NCBI GenBank assembly: GCA_000349905.1
Contig: KB722756.1
Span: forward strand, 207,145 to 271,144
DNA: 64,000 nt
DNA from: Volvariella volvacea V23
Taxonomy: Eukaryota > Basidiomycota > Agaricomycetes > Agaricales > Pluteaceae
Direction of reading: 5' to 3'
Position 1 is the first letter of the stretch. Each line of letters opens with the position of its first letter. A program made the position numbers and the translations under genes. Of the stretch, positions 11,956 through 23,701 are shown in pieces. The notes under the pieces were generated by a model. It searched no databases. It worked only from the letters and a program-made list of their open reading frames with translations, and had not been told where the DNA came from.

Positions 11956-13205
11956 ATGTTTTCGCAATTTCCCCCGACGTCGCGTCCAATCCTCCACCGC
12001 GTCCAGCGATTCCTCCAAACTTCTGCAGTGGCCAGACATGAGAATCCACTTGTACGAAAATTTTGAACTCTAGCAGCTACACAGGCTTACGCTTGTAATA
12101 GGGATTGCCTCGCAAGGGTGCACCACCCCAGATGCCTCGCAGGGGAGGTCCAATAGAGAAACGACCAATACCGAACGTCGGAAAGGTTGTTGCGGTCGCG
12201 AGCGGGAAAGGTGGCGTGGGCAAGAGTACAGTTGCAGGTAAAGTCTTAATCTCACGCGTTAGCCTACCTCTGAATCCCCTTCTTCAGTTAATCTAGCATT
12301 TTCGTTGGCACTTTTGCAAGAGTCGACTCTAGGTCGTAAACTCCGCGTTGGAATACTCGACCTTGATGTATTTGGCCCTTCCATTCCGACTCTTATGGGC
12401 TTGCAAAACAGCGAGGAACCAGAACTCACCGAGGGTAAATGAGCCTCCCCAACTCTTTATGTTTGTTTTATCCCGAAATTTCGTAGCTGGAGCCATGCGA
12501 CCAATCACTAATCACGGCATCCCGACCATGTCTATGGGCTATCTACTACCCAAGTCACCTGCAGGAACCTCGGAAGATACTGCCGTCGTCTGGCGTGGTT
12601 TGATGGTTCAAAAGGCCGTTCAACAGTTGCTTTTCGATGTTGACTGGACAGGAGGAAATGGTGGAGCAGGTCTGGATGTTCTCGTCATTGATATGCCTCC
12701 GGGTACAGGAGATGTGCCGTTGACTCTAGGGCAGTTGGTAACGGTGAATGGTGAGTCGAGCTTCTCCTGACATATATTCCGGAAGTAATACTTTCATTCA
12801 GGTGCAGTAATTGTTTCCACGCCCCAAGATGTTGCGTTGGCGGATGTTAAGAAGGGTATCAGCATGCTTCGCAAAGTGTCTGTTCCAGTACGTCCAGCCA
12901 GATGTATTCTCTCAACGAAGCTCTTCAACTCGGTTTAGATTACAGGCATGGTTCTCAACCAGGCTTATTATACATGTCCATCGTGTACAACGCAACATTA
13001 CCTCTATGGATCGCCAGACGGATTCCGAGACACCGCAAAGCGTTTGAATATTGACATCTTGGCTGAATTACCCCTCGTACAAAGTGTAAGCACAGGTGGA
13101 GATGATGGTGTACCATACGTCCTGAGCGGGCACAAGGATGGTGAACCATGGTCGCAAAGCATGAGCTCTGTTGCACAGAGGGTATGGCAAAGCATAAGTT
13201 CATAG
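11956..13205 (+). CDS. NUBPL: Mitochondrial Fe-S assembly P-loop ATPase, NUBPL/Ind1 (Mrp/NBP35 family)
   Basis: Exons 11956-12051, 12102-12237, 12288-12434, 12487-12750, 12802-12887, 12939-13205 (331 aa). The N-terminus is Arg/Ser/Thr-rich without acidic residues ([20 protein letters not shown]), as in a mitochondrial presequence. The Mrp signature follows: [14 protein letters not shown] (residues 63-75), [31 protein letters not shown] and [15 protein letters not shown]. The C-terminal metal-binding pair is in [15 protein letters not shown]. Known role: delivers 4Fe-4S clusters to respiratory complex I subunits in the mitochondrial matrix. The length matches the family (about 320 aa). A cytosolic Nbp35/Cfd1 identity is less likely because of the presequence and the lack of an N-terminal ferredoxin-like Cys cluster. 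Confidence 0.92.
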
Positions 13206-13249
13206 CGGGATATACAGTATGTTACAATTACTTGGTTACTAGAACCCGT

Positions 13250-14204
13250 CTAATCATAGAATACAAGAGCTCTCAACTCAATTGACTCTCTAAGTGGTAC
13301 TCCTTCGGGCGTGGCGGGATCCTTGAACCCAGTGTGTGGTGTGAATACAGCAACACTTCCGTCCTGGACCGAGTCGAAACTAAACGACCAATTAATACTG
13401 CTTTCATGCTAGCAAGCCGATTCCCACTCACCACTTGATTAAAATGTACTCGTCTGGAGTGACCCCATAAAAGTACTTCCATTTCTGGTCCGGATTATAC
13501 TTGACCCCCATCGTCTCGCCCTCCCGGTCAGGATAAATCAGAGCAACCGGGAACACGTCCTCCTTGAGATCAACGCTTCTGTAATCGCACAACGACAGCG
13601 GCCAGTCAAGGGCGGGGTGCGAAATGGGTCTCCAGAGGTTGATAACCTGGAAACGCTTCTCGAGGAGGCCCGGAGCATCCTCGGGCGGTAGATGGCGATG
13701 TACGCGGGCAATGGCCGCTTTGGTGGTCTGATCTACGTGGGCTTGTGCGACGGGCTGACGGTTCTGCGGTCCGATGTCATGTTCGTCTGGACGACGGCGT
13801 CGAATAGCTGTTGGTAAATGCGATAAGCAAAATGTATACACGATGACCAACTCGAATGATGGCGTACTGTGGTCAAAGATGACAACCCGACTGGCGCCCG
13901 TGACGTCCTTCAGCAGCTGAATACTCTCCGGGTAGTATTCCTTCTCGATTTCGGCGTCGTTGAGGAAGGACTTGTGTGCGGCAGGCCTGCGTCCAAGCTG
14001 GAACCCGGCATTATCGATGGTATACTCTCCCTCCTTGCCCCTCAAGTTCTCGATTTGCACTTCCTTGTTGACTTGGTTCCAGTTCCTCTTCCATTCGCCT
14101 GTGATAGGATCAGCGTTGATGTGCTGATAGGCCCGAACACCAGGGGACGGTGGAGCGAAGAATGTGAGATTTCCTGTGGTAGAAGCTGGTCCACTGGCAG
14201 ACAT
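13250..14204 (-). CDS. AsaB/CmcJ-like hydroxylase/desaturase, copy 1
   Basis: Exons 13868-14204, 13432-13807, 13250-13379 (280 aa). Family motifs: FHT/D-type core RVVIFDHTIRRRRP, QAHVDQT, VINLWRPISHPALDWPL, LCDYRSVD, YGVTPDEYILIKCFDS, FTPHTGFKDP and RESIELRALVFYD. These define the fungal asaB-like (CmcJ-related) family. Members include enzymes of secondary metabolism that hydroxylate or desaturate small molecules, and the substrate here is unknown. A frame extension upstream of MSASGP exists, but the family starts at this Met and a TATA box lies 97 bp upstream at 14301-14308. A close tandem paralogue with identical intron positions lies at 15292-16246. Confidence 0.88.
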
Positions 14205-14300
14205 TGCTACCGCTATTTCAGTTGCTTGGGGGGAGGGGGATGCGGATACGAACTGGGGGAAGGATGAATTGAGATGGAGACTCTCGTCCAGATACACCAG

Positions 14301-14308
14301 AATTTATA
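14301..14308 (-). promoter_or_regulatory. TATA box of AsaB-like copy 1
   Basis: TATAAATT on the minus strand, 97 bp upstream of the start codon. The paralogue has a TATA box in the matching place. Confidence 0.6.
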
Positions 14309-15291
14309 CCCCCCTCTCCTAAGCCATGGTGCCCACTTGAATAATGATGGACCATACACGGCCAGGTGACCGCGCTGCACGAATTTTCGAGATTGCGTGA
14401 TTAGCTCTTGATGTGCTTACAAACCGTAGGCACCTCGAGTGCTGCGCAAGCCATTGCTGCTACTTACTGCACCGAGGAAGGGCAACAACACCTCAATTAT
14501 GCGGTTCTATCGCATCGTGCACTTCTTTGTTGGTGAGCCTAGAGGCAAGTTGTACGAAAAGCGTCGACGAGGACGAGGTTTCGTTGTCCGAGAGATCGGG
14601 TAGAAGTGGATTTGCAATTGGAGGCCGGCTCGGCAACGCACGTATCGGATCTCAGATCTCCCGTTCAGCCACCCCCGCACCTCCGAGTCCTCGCCTGCAG
14701 GAGTGGTGGGTGTAGTGGAGGATTGGAAAGCACCGAGACACGGATATTAGCTCAGTCGTTATACTCCTTACAGCTCGGGATAAGCGGTGGTATAGGTCCT
14801 AATCTTTTTTACGTGACCACGACGCTCTAAGAGCAGACAGCGTGTCAGTGTTCAGCAAGAAAAGGTGGATAGCGGCCCTGGTAGTGCAGGCAAGTAACGG
14901 AGACGCGACCAAATGTGATACGGTGGGTTTGCCCTCGAATTCATCCAGAATATGAAGGCTCTGCATGAATCTTCCGTATCTAGGAGAAATTGGACTATCT
15001 CCAGGTTGAGTTGCGTATCTGGGCAACCATTTACTACCACATCTATGCCGGAGAATGAGTGCATCGTGACACTAGCCATATTGCAAGATGTAACGCCATG
15101 CATTTAAGACCACTAGACGTCGCATTCTCTTGGAAGTGGAGAAGTAATCAGGATATACCCGCCAGTTGGGCAACCACATGTAGACGAGCAATTGTTCTTA
15201 AGCGCCTTAGATTCGAGTCTCGAGAGCAAACGCTTCATAAGCACAGAAGCCCATTGATACAATACAAATATTATACACCCTACACCCCTAT
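14309..15291. other. Spacer between the two AsaB-like genes
   Basis: About 1 kb with only short unsupported open frames on both strands. I see no gene. It holds the upstream promoter of copy 1 and the 3' flank of copy 2. Confidence 0.45.
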
Positions 15292-16246
15292 TTAATCGTA
15301 AAATACAAGTGCCCTCAGTTCAATAGATTCTCGGAATGGCGCACCCTCGGGCGTGGCAGGATCCTTGAATCCGGTATGAGGTGTAAATACGGCAACGCTT
15401 CCATCCTGGATCGAGTCAAAGCTGGGCAATCAGTCAGCTCCGAAGCACTCTACTCCTTTTAATCCACAACTTACCACTTGATCAAGACGTACTCGTCGGG
15501 CGTAACTCCATAGAAGTACTTCCACTTTTGGTTCGCGTTATACTTCACACCGTAGGTCTCACCCTCCCGGTCAGGATAGATTAACGCGACAGGGAATACG
15601 TCTTCCTTGGGATCGACGCTTCGGTAGTCGCACAACGATAGCGGCCAATCCAAAGCGGGATGAGAAATAGGCCTCCAGAGGTTAATAATTTGGAAGCGCT
15701 TCTTGAGGAGGTCTGGGACGTCCTCAGGGGGTAGATGGCGATGCACACGGGCGATAGCAGCTTTAGCTGTTTGGTCTACATGAGCTTGGGAAACCGGTTG
15801 GCGTTTCTGAGGATCTGAGTCGATTTCGTCTGGACGACGGCGGCGGATAGCTATAGGACACAACGAGAACATTAGGCATCTAAGATTATACCTACAAAAG
15901 GGAGCTGTGACGTACTGTGATCAAAAAGGACAACGCGACTAGCCCCAGTAACCTCCTTCAGCAACTGAATGCTTTCCGGGTAATATTCCTTCTCCACCTC
16001 CGCGTCGCTAAGGAATGATGTGTGGGTCGCGGGCTTATGTCCGAGTTGGAACCCAGCGGTGTCCAAGGTGTATTGGTCCTCCTTTCCCCTAACGTTCTCA
16101 ATTTCTACATCCTTCCACTCACGGTCCCAATTCTTCTTCCTCTCCCCGGTGATGGGATCGGCGTTGATGGTTTGGTAAGCACGAACACCATCAGGTGGCT
16201 GGACGAAGAAAGCGAGATTTCCGGTGGTAGTGGTTGGGCCAGACAT
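15292..16246 (-). CDS. AsaB/CmcJ-like hydroxylase/desaturase, copy 2
   Basis: Exons 15916-16246, 15475-15850, 15292-15421 (278 aa). It has the same three-exon structure and intron phases as copy 1; exons 2 and 3 are identical in length (376 and 130 nt). Motifs: RVVLFDHTIRRRRP, QAHVDQT, IINLWRPISHPALDWPL, LCDYRSVD, TPDEYVLIKCFDS, TPHTGFKDP. Differences from copy 1 are scattered substitutions, mainly in the N-terminal third. It is a recent tandem duplicate, probably an oxidoreductase on a related small molecule. No cytochrome P450, PKS, NRPS or terpene synthase lies nearby, so there is no evidence of a classical metabolite cluster. Its TATA box is at 16312-16319. Confidence 0.88.
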
Positions 16247-16311
16247 TTTATAAGCCGTTTCTTGGTGAGTATGAGGAGGAATAAGATGATAAGTCCACGG
16301 CTTGGGGTCCC

Positions 16312-16319
16312 TATTTATA
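16312..16319 (-). promoter_or_regulatory. TATA box of AsaB-like copy 2
   Basis: TATAAATA on the minus strand, 66-73 bp upstream of the start codon at 16246. Confidence 0.65.
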
Positions 16320-17463
16320 CTGCCATGGGATCAAGCTTAGTGGTGCCATTCGCACCAGTCTCGCGTCATTGCCTGATTACAAACCATAAGTAATAGTCCA
16401 GCAGCGGATGATAAAGCTCTTACGCCTGGCGAAGCTTACCTGACAGCTGCATACATAATATAGGCCCATTGTTGGTTCTAGACGATCAAGAAGAGGGGGA
16501 GGATACGTGCAGATGCTGCGCTACAAAAGATTCGCTGGAAGGTTGTTTGCCGAGATGGTGCTGATCGGCAGAAAGCGAACGCGGAGTTTGGACTCCTTGC
16601 CCACTGACCTCAGCATCTACATACTTAGTGCTGAGAGTCGGCCATTCCCCGCGGTGATGCCGCCGCCATAAACGCGCATGGGTTCCTGTGGCTGCTATTT
16701 CTATATGGCAAGTCGGCCCAACAGTTGTGCCTTAACCGCAGGGGACATTAAGGCGGCCGCCCGGAGTAGTACTCCCATGGGTAGCTGGGCCAGCTTGAGA
16801 AGATTCGTCATAGTAATAATTGGAACGCCTCTTTCTTAAGCTTCATGAGCCCTGAGGGTGAAACCAGCGGGGTATAACCCTGAAATCCTGAACTCTATAG
16901 TTAACATGTGTTGTGGCTGGCTAGCAAAACCAATTTCGGAGCGGCGTGACCATACAGATTACCTCATACGAACTACGGTATCATTCCCAAATTGGTTCGC
17001 TCTTTCCATGAAAGATCTGCCCCGCCCAGGTCGCTCGGACTCTATCGCAGCTCAGCCATAACACCTAAGATGTCCAAAGTTAAACTTGACCCACTAAAGA
17101 ACGAAGCATACGTAACTTCTAGCCTCACCTGTCACTCACAATTCTTCCCTATCCAACAGTAACTGATCTCAGGCGAAGTGAGATTTATCCGGATACATCC
17201 AACTTACGGGAAGACGGAGGCCTTGTGTCGGCACCTGACATTAGTGTGGGTGCTGGATTTCATGGCACTATGAGCTGAGGCAATGATTGCCGTTGCTGCT
17301 CTTAGTTATAGGTAAGATTTAATGATGAATTAAGGTTGGCGACCCAGGGAGCCTGTTACCCCTTCTCTGATTATAGGCCCCGACCATTATCACACACAAC
17401 AGCCCTAGAAGTTCAGTGCCAGGGAAATGCCGCCTGCCATGGGGAAATGAGCGAGCATGAGAG
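16320..17463. other. Intergenic stretch, divergent promoter region
   Basis: About 1.1 kb between the divergent AsaB-like copy 2 and the DUF6534 gene. Only short unsupported frames are present and no gene is seen. Confidence 0.45.
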
Positions 17464-17471
17464 TATAAATA
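17464..17471 (+). promoter_or_regulatory. TATA box of the DUF6534 gene
   Basis: TATAAATA 76 bp upstream of the chosen ATG at 17547. This supports that start despite the very short first exons. Confidence 0.6.
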
Positions 17472-17546
17472 CTGATTTTTGTCTTCTGACAATGCGGTTT
17501 CATCGTCGTTCCCTACCTCCAAATCACTGTCACTCCCTAAAACACA

Positions 17547-19256
17547 ATGCCGTTACCAGCACCAGTAACGCACATGTTTGTTGACCAGTCTTTGATTCAA
17601 CCATTTTTCTGATATGATTCTCTCGGGACGCTAGGGCTGGGCCAGTTGTGGGTACCATTTACTCAGCTTACAGGACGACAATCTGATTGACCCAACTAGT
17701 TTATCGGCTGCTTTCTGAATTGGTTTCTTTTCGGAGCCCTCTGCATCCAATTATGTGCGGCCTTGCACGTTCTGTCTGCGATCAATGCCACTGAGGGTGC
17801 TTGACATTAGATGATTATCATGGTCAATATCAATCAGGAGATCGGAAGGCAATCAAAGTTCTCGGTGCGTCATATCTTGTCACATGGTGCACTTTGAATT
17901 CATCACAGGAATCAGTATATGGAATCTTCATGGTAGAGATGGTGTCCACAATATTAATCACGAATACTACATGGACTTTTATTATCGTAAGATGGGGACA
18001 AGATACTGCGTTTGACCGTTGTCCCAATACCTCACCTCCGACAATTGCTATCAATTGCCTAGGTCAGTACCTCTTCTATGCTAAAATTAGCCAGGTGTTG
18101 AGCATCCGTCTACTAGTTGCATTAACTGTTCACCTATTCTTTGCATGGTAATTGAATATGCTAAAAAACTTGGACGAGGTTTGAACTGGAATTCCTCAGG
18201 CGAATCAGGTGCTTGCGGATTGACATCTACGGAAAGTTGGCCTCCACAGTGATTATTATGGTTCGTCTAGCTCTCAGACCTTTTCTCACCACGATTAAGT
18301 TCCTCTCAAGGTCGCCTTGGGAGCGTGCCTGTGCGGTCTTACATTTACTGGGAAGGTAGATATTCGAGTTCACATCCATATGACACTCGCTGAAGTACAT
18401 TCTATCCCAGTACAAAGCCGTTGAGCAAGAGCTGGTCAGAATTCTTCCATTCAGACCCTTGATATCAGTGAGTATCACCAGTACCTTCAAATGTCATCGA
18501 ACTAGCTTAATCCCGATGCCTATACAACCCAGATTTGGCTCGCCGCCACTTTCGGCACCGATGCTCTTATCGCACTGGCCATGGTCATCATTGTGCGTAC
18601 TTTGTCTTTCTCAAAAAAAAAACCAATGTTCATACAACCTACTAGCTTACATTGGCCAGAACGGACATTAACGAACCAAGCCACCAGCTCAAAACTCTCG
18701 TGAACAAGCTGATTGTTCACAGCGTCGAAACGGGTACCGTGACGGCTATCGTGGCTTCCCTACAATTGATCCTCTTCCTCGGCTTCCCCGGGACATTCCT
18801 ACACCTGACCCCGTGAGTCGAACTCTTGGGAATTTCAGATGTACATGTATTGACGTTCTGTTTAGGCTGTATGTATTGGGACGGTTGTACTCTAACGTCT
18901 TGTTTGCTTCCTTGAATGGGCGGCATAGGATGAGGAGCTTGATGAACGCGACATACGATGCAGGTTGCGTGAGCTCATTCAGGGCAAATCTGGGGCTAAA
19001 TCCGGGCTTGGTATCGCAAACCGTTTCAGTGGGTCTACCAGAGATAATTGCGATCCCTGTGGGGAACGAGTATGACGACTCCTCTGTGAGTGGTGCACTG
19101 AAGAGTGTAATTGATCGGCAGCGCTTGCTCATTTAACTGAAATCTTGTGTTCAGGTACAAGAAAGTAAGGATACGGACAACAAGTCGCTAAAATCAGAGC
19201 AAAGCGAGTCTACCGCAGATGTTGTAGAAAGTAAAAGGCATACGCGCACCGTCTAG
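17547..19256 (+). CDS. DUF6534-type multi-span membrane protein
   Basis: Thirteen exons: 17547-17575, 17635-17647, 17700-17754, 17811-17864, 17916-18062, 18117-18147, 18200-18260, 18311-18355, 18411-18467, 18506-18592, 18646-18812, 18866-19085, 19155-19256 (355 aa). About seven hydrophobic segments can be traced, including FIGCFLNWFLFGALCIQLY, VLVYGIFMVEMVSTILI, VALTVHLFFAWRI, IWLAATFGTDALIALAMVII and GTVTAIVASLQLILFLGF. The closing block LYVLGRLYSNVLFASLNGR is the hallmark of the Agaricomycete DUF6534 family (integral membrane, function unknown). The tail is Ser/Lys/Glu-rich and probably cytosolic. Exon 2 is only 13 nt, required to join HMAGPV to FIGCF. The C-terminal half is firm; exon boundaries before residue 60 are less so. 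Confidence 0.8.
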
Positions 19257-19323
19257 GCTGCTTCTTCATTCTTATTAGTTTACCCGTTACATAGCTTTTA
19301 ATCTCGTCAGATACAAAAAATCT

Positions 19324-20359
19324 CTACTGATATATTTCTATAAAAGGTGAAGAGAGGGCTACTTCAATACCCAGCATAAATTCATACTGCTTCGCATACC
19401 ACCCAGCCATTAATCCGATCATACGATTCCATGACGCGGGATATCGCTCTTCAAGCCCACGGATACCACAATACTCAAACCAATCTGGGAATGCCCCTGA
19501 TCTTCCCCAATCTAGCAACCATACAGTTCCATCACCTCCAATTCGGATATTGGTCATGTTGAGGTCATTATGAGTGACAACCAAAGGCCGAGAACCATCG
19601 AAGGGGGCTATGGGATCCGGCGATCCCAGCTTATTCTGGATTTCCCTCTGTATCTCTCGCTTACGGGTGTGCCACGATACGAGGTCACTGTAAGATGCGA
19701 ACGGACCAGCACCATCCTCCGGAAAGAATGGACCCTGACAAACGTAAGAACCACCAGCGCCATCTATTGGTCCTGGGACATTGGGATGGGAAAGTGGAAT
19801 TCGACGAAGCTGTTGTATGTACCCCCGTACCGTCCAGGCGACCCGAAGCTTTTGCAAGAAGTTCATGTGTGGCCACGCATGGTTGAGATCGATTCCCTCG
19901 ACATACTCCATCAAAAGGACACCGTCTGAGCTATTGAATGCGTAATAGCCTTTGACCTTGGGAACAGGTATTGTGGTATACGCGCTGACAAGTTGCATGA
20001 CGTGGGACTCGCAACGGCAGTTTTCTATCGGAAGTCGTTTGAGGACTGTATTGGGAGAAATGTGGAAAACTCTCCACTTAAAATAGTCAAGCTTTGGACA
20101 CCGCCTATAATGGCCTTGTAGCACCCATTCACGGATCTCGTCCTCTGAAAGGTTGTCCAGGGGGTAGTCATTCTGTTAGTTGTCATATGAGTCTAATTAG
20201 CAAATAATCCCTTTTTCTGTTAGTACATACCGGCTCCTCCGATGCTACTAGGGTTATTGAGAGGTTGTTATATGGCTTCCATCTAAAGATAAAATATGAC
20301 CTGAATACGTCCAAAATTCGCAAAAATGCATCCGTCAGCGCTAAGCTGATAGAACACAT
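19324..20359 (-). CDS. APH-like phosphotransferase (protein kinase fold)
   Basis: Exons 20231-20359 and 19324-20172 (325 aa). The kinase-like fold shows VLKRLPIENCRCESHVMQL (nucleotide-binding Lys and helix C Glu), GVLLMEYVEGIDL (hinge), the catalytic loop VVTHNDLNMTNIRI, and WLLDWGRSGAFP with the metal-binding Asp. This is the arrangement of the aminoglycoside phosphotransferase/choline kinase-like family, widely expanded in Agaricomycetes. Substrates of the fungal members are generally unknown, and antibiotic resistance should not be assumed. The first exon encodes a hydrophobic/basic N-terminus (FRSYFIFRWKPY). The start is the first ATG in frame; a second start further inside would remove only this leader. 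Confidence 0.83.
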
Positions 20360-20562
20360 ATTCAATGGTCAACGTCAGAACAATGGACGAGGTTTGTCGT
20401 AGTTTGCCGCCATCGGCTGCTAATTTGTTCAATCTAGGTCTGTTTGCCCTCATACTTGAACACTACCCTGAAATTTCAGAATGACTACCGAAATTGAAGG
20501 AAAGCCGAAGGTTTGAAGCTTGGTTATATGCTGTCATTGCCTAAATTCTAGCGACAGTATAA

Positions 20563-21724
20563 TCACTCTAAGGTATGGACGTCAATCCCCAAAATTTCAG
20601 GCAATGTCTGCTCGCAAGGACCCAAAAACAAATAATCGGCATCATCGTCCCCTGCCGACCTCTCCAAGTTAAATACCGCAATTTTTCCGCCTCGAGATTT
20701 CACAGTCTTGGCGTATCCAGCCGCAGGGTAAACCTGCGAAAAACAAGCAAATTAAGGCATGGCATCAGAGCAAAGGGAGGGAGCCTACCAACGACGACGT
20801 GCCAACAACAACCAAAAAATCCGTCCAATTCAACGCCCTCGCAATTTCACCCTGCTTCTCCGGTATCTCCCCAAACCAAGTAATAGCAGGTCTCAGCAGC
20901 CCACCGCACCTTCCATACCTATTCGATCCATTCCACCCTGGACCACCACACTTGGGCAGCTCGCCCACTGGGATATCTTTCGGGCCCTCCTCAAACGACT
21001 TTTCTGTGATTCCCTCTAAAGCAGGGCAAAGCGGGGAATCGTAGGTAAAGTTGATGTGCTTGCATTGCGTGCACATTGTCCGGAAGGTCGATCCGTGCAT
21101 CTCGATCAACCTTTCTTGAGCTTCTTTGAGTTCAGCGGGGGAGAGGAATTTGGGCGAAAGAGATTCGAGAGCGCGTGGGGAGAGGGCGTCGAAATTTTGA
21201 GTAATCAGAAGGGGTGGTCGGTCTTTTGAGGTTGGCAGGATGCGTTCGCGGGTAGATGGGATCGAGAGAGCGGCCAGGGCTTTGTGCCCTGGGTTAGGTT
21301 TGGCGTGAAGGCATCTAAAGAGGTGTGTATCTCAGCAGCTGGATCGAGTGAATGGGTAATTGTGTGAGCACATATCGCGTCTGTAGTGTTGAAATTGCCA
21401 GACGAGGCTCGGGTTTTCTTGAAAGGCCTCGGGCGTACCAAGTTTTCTCGGGTCCTTTGTACCAAAAGCGCGTTATGAGGCATCTTCATCTCCGTCGATA
21501 AAATTCGTGGGCAGATACCTGGTTGTTCCATGTCCCACCAGATCCACGATACGTTGAAATACCTAACCCAGGTCATTCAGTGGCTGTGGCTCAGGTGTAG
21601 GACTGCTGAAAGCGACACGACACGAACCTGATGCCACTGAAAGACCTGCACCAGCGAGTATTGCCACAGACCTTGCCGAGGCAAGTGCTTCGCGAAACTG
21701 TTCAATATTTGTAGATGGGGTCAT
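20563..21724 (-). CDS. Sirtuin-family NAD-dependent deacylase (SIRT5/class III-like)
   Basis: Exons 21628-21724, 21519-21562, 21372-21454, 20789-21314, 20563-20733 (306 aa). The NAD-binding start [16 protein letters not shown] is followed by [25 protein letters not shown], the TQN-D loop, catalytic His in IEMHGSTF (about 148), a zinc-ribbon Cys pair in MCTQC, further Cys in PKCGG and [24 protein letters not shown] and [10 protein letters not shown]. Known role: removal of acyl groups from lysines with NAD+, and class III members favour succinyl, malonyl or glutaryl groups. The loop usually written TQNVDGL reads TQNFDAL here. Asn and Asp are kept, so activity is plausible. Cytosolic or mitochondrial location cannot be decided from the N-terminus. 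Confidence 0.9.
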
Positions 21725-22086
21725 AATTCTTCGCGTCAGAATCGCGAATAGGCTAATCGAAAGATTAGATAGAGCGGTCGAGTGTTGGGATCAGGAGTAG
21801 CTCATTGGTTGGCTGTGTTTATAAACTCGTGTTCAAGTTGCCGTATGGGTGTGCGTGTTTTTGGATATCATCATGCGCCCACAAAGGTAATACATGACTT
21901 CCCAAAGGGTGCTACATACATATGACCATATGGATAAACACTCGAATGGGGTGACAATAATTCCAGGTATCCGTGGCCTATTATTTGACAAGTCTATATC
22001 TACATGTTAATATACAATTGCAAGTGAGTGGGGATCAATGATATCCAGAGCTCCATACATAAAAGTGAACACCTAATCAATCTCAT

Positions 22087-23625
22087 CTACAAAACAGTCG
22101 CATCAACGCCCTTTTTCCCGATGCTCTTCTTAACCTGTTCCGCATAATCGATGTTGAACGCGTCTGTACCATTCTGCCCCAACGCTGATTTATCACCAAA
22201 GAAGTACGTTGAATTGTTCGAGCTTGAGGCGATAGCTTTCAATTGTTCCAAGCGCTTCAACTCGACTAGGAGTTGAAGTGCTTTCTCTCGGTCCGACTGT
22301 TTCACCGCGTCTTTGTTCTCTGCAATAGAGCGCGCGATGTCTTCAATCTGGGACGCAACGGCTTGGGCTTCCATGACTGCTTGTTGTTGTCTGAACAGGC
22401 TCACAGTGAGCGTGACGCATAGGAAAGAAACAGGAGAGCTTACCTGGCTTCTGCTTCTCTAATTAAGACTTTGTACGTAGCATCTGCCTCATTGGTTTTA
22501 GCCGCAAGCTGGATCGTAATCGAACATTAAGCACCCATTTAAGCAAGAAGAAAAACGCGCAAGAGCTACTCACGTGACCCTCACTCTCTAGAATCACTCG
22601 TTGCTTCTGTCCCTCTGCGACGTTGATTTGGGCTTGCGTGTCTAGGAGCTGTTTGCGCCTATGTCTCTCTGCTTCCATTTGCAACTCCAATTGGCGCTGG
22701 GGGAATCAATGCAGATTAAAGGGCTGCATAATACAGCATAGGTAGAGACTCACCTCGACTTCGCGGTTTGCTGGCTGGAAGGTTTGGATCTCGAAACGCG
22801 AGCACTCTACACCCCAGTTCTATGATGTGATCCGTAAGTACTGGTGCTCATTCATATTGACGATTGAAATGCTTACAGCTATTGAATTGCCGATAACTTT
22901 GTTCAGCGTTGTGTTAATTTCGTTTCGATCGCTAATAACCTGTTGCGCGGATGTGCCTCCGTGAGATTGAGGAGTACTTTAGAAAGCAAGAAACACGCAC
23001 CTGATCGTAAGTAAATTGTCCTAGAATCGATCGCACAGCGGACATCCCCGTATTTCTGATGTTCTCTTGAACATCGCTCACTTCAAAGCAGGACTAGACC
23101 AACAAGGTTGGTCGTGTTGCAAATCAGTAAGACGCATCGTAGTACGGTACCTTGTATCCGTCTGTGATTTTGTAGAACAGGGAGCCCGAGCACGTTACTG
23201 GAACGTTGTCCGAGGTATAACCAGGCAACTAGGAAAAACAGCACCCACTTAGTACGAAGCCACCTCAAAAGGCCCAAGGTGCAATAAAAACTTACATTAG
23301 GGATTAGAATCGACGACTCCCTCAAATCTACATTCAAAACAGTGTGGTATAATGGGATAGAAATGTTCAATCCCGGCGTTAACCGGACTGGGTTCCTTCC
23401 AAGACTGATAACAACAGCAATCAGTTTTGACTTCAGAGAAAGCCTGTAAGTATGTACGCACGTCAATCTCCAGCCCTCGTGACCTTGCTCGATAATCGTG
23501 AGGAAGTTCCTTCTTTGAAGTGTCCTTGATGCAGCAGCGCCCACCAGAGCGCGTTGAAGACCTCCACTTCGCGCCACAGTCGAAGCAAGGGCGCGTGTTG
23601 TAGCAGAAGTCGTGGAAAGCATCAT
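22087..23625 (-). CDS. Mitochondrial stomatin-like protein (SLP-2 type, SPFH domain)
   Basis: Nine exons: 23462-23625, 23296-23404, 23151-23228, 23001-23093, 22877-22939, 22754-22819, 22574-22696, 22444-22508, 22087-22390 (354 aa). The first 40 residues are rich in Ser, Thr, Arg and Ala with no acidic residue, a clear mitochondrial presequence. There is no N-terminal membrane hairpin, as in SLP-2. The SPFH/band-7 core shows RLTPGLNISIPLYH, VDLRESSILIP, VTCSGSLFYKITDGYK and NTTLNKVIGNSIANWGVE. A charged coiled-coil follows (LELQMEAERHRRKQLLD). Known role: binds cardiolipin and scaffolds proteases and respiratory complexes at the inner mitochondrial membrane. A GGTGTT-type microsatellite lies about 80 bp upstream of the start. 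Confidence 0.9.
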
Positions 23626-23701
23626 GATTCCGTGACGGGAGGATATGTAAAAGTTGGGATTGGCAAGAACTCGAGGATGAAGAAAGTGTGTAGAGGTGAC
23701 T

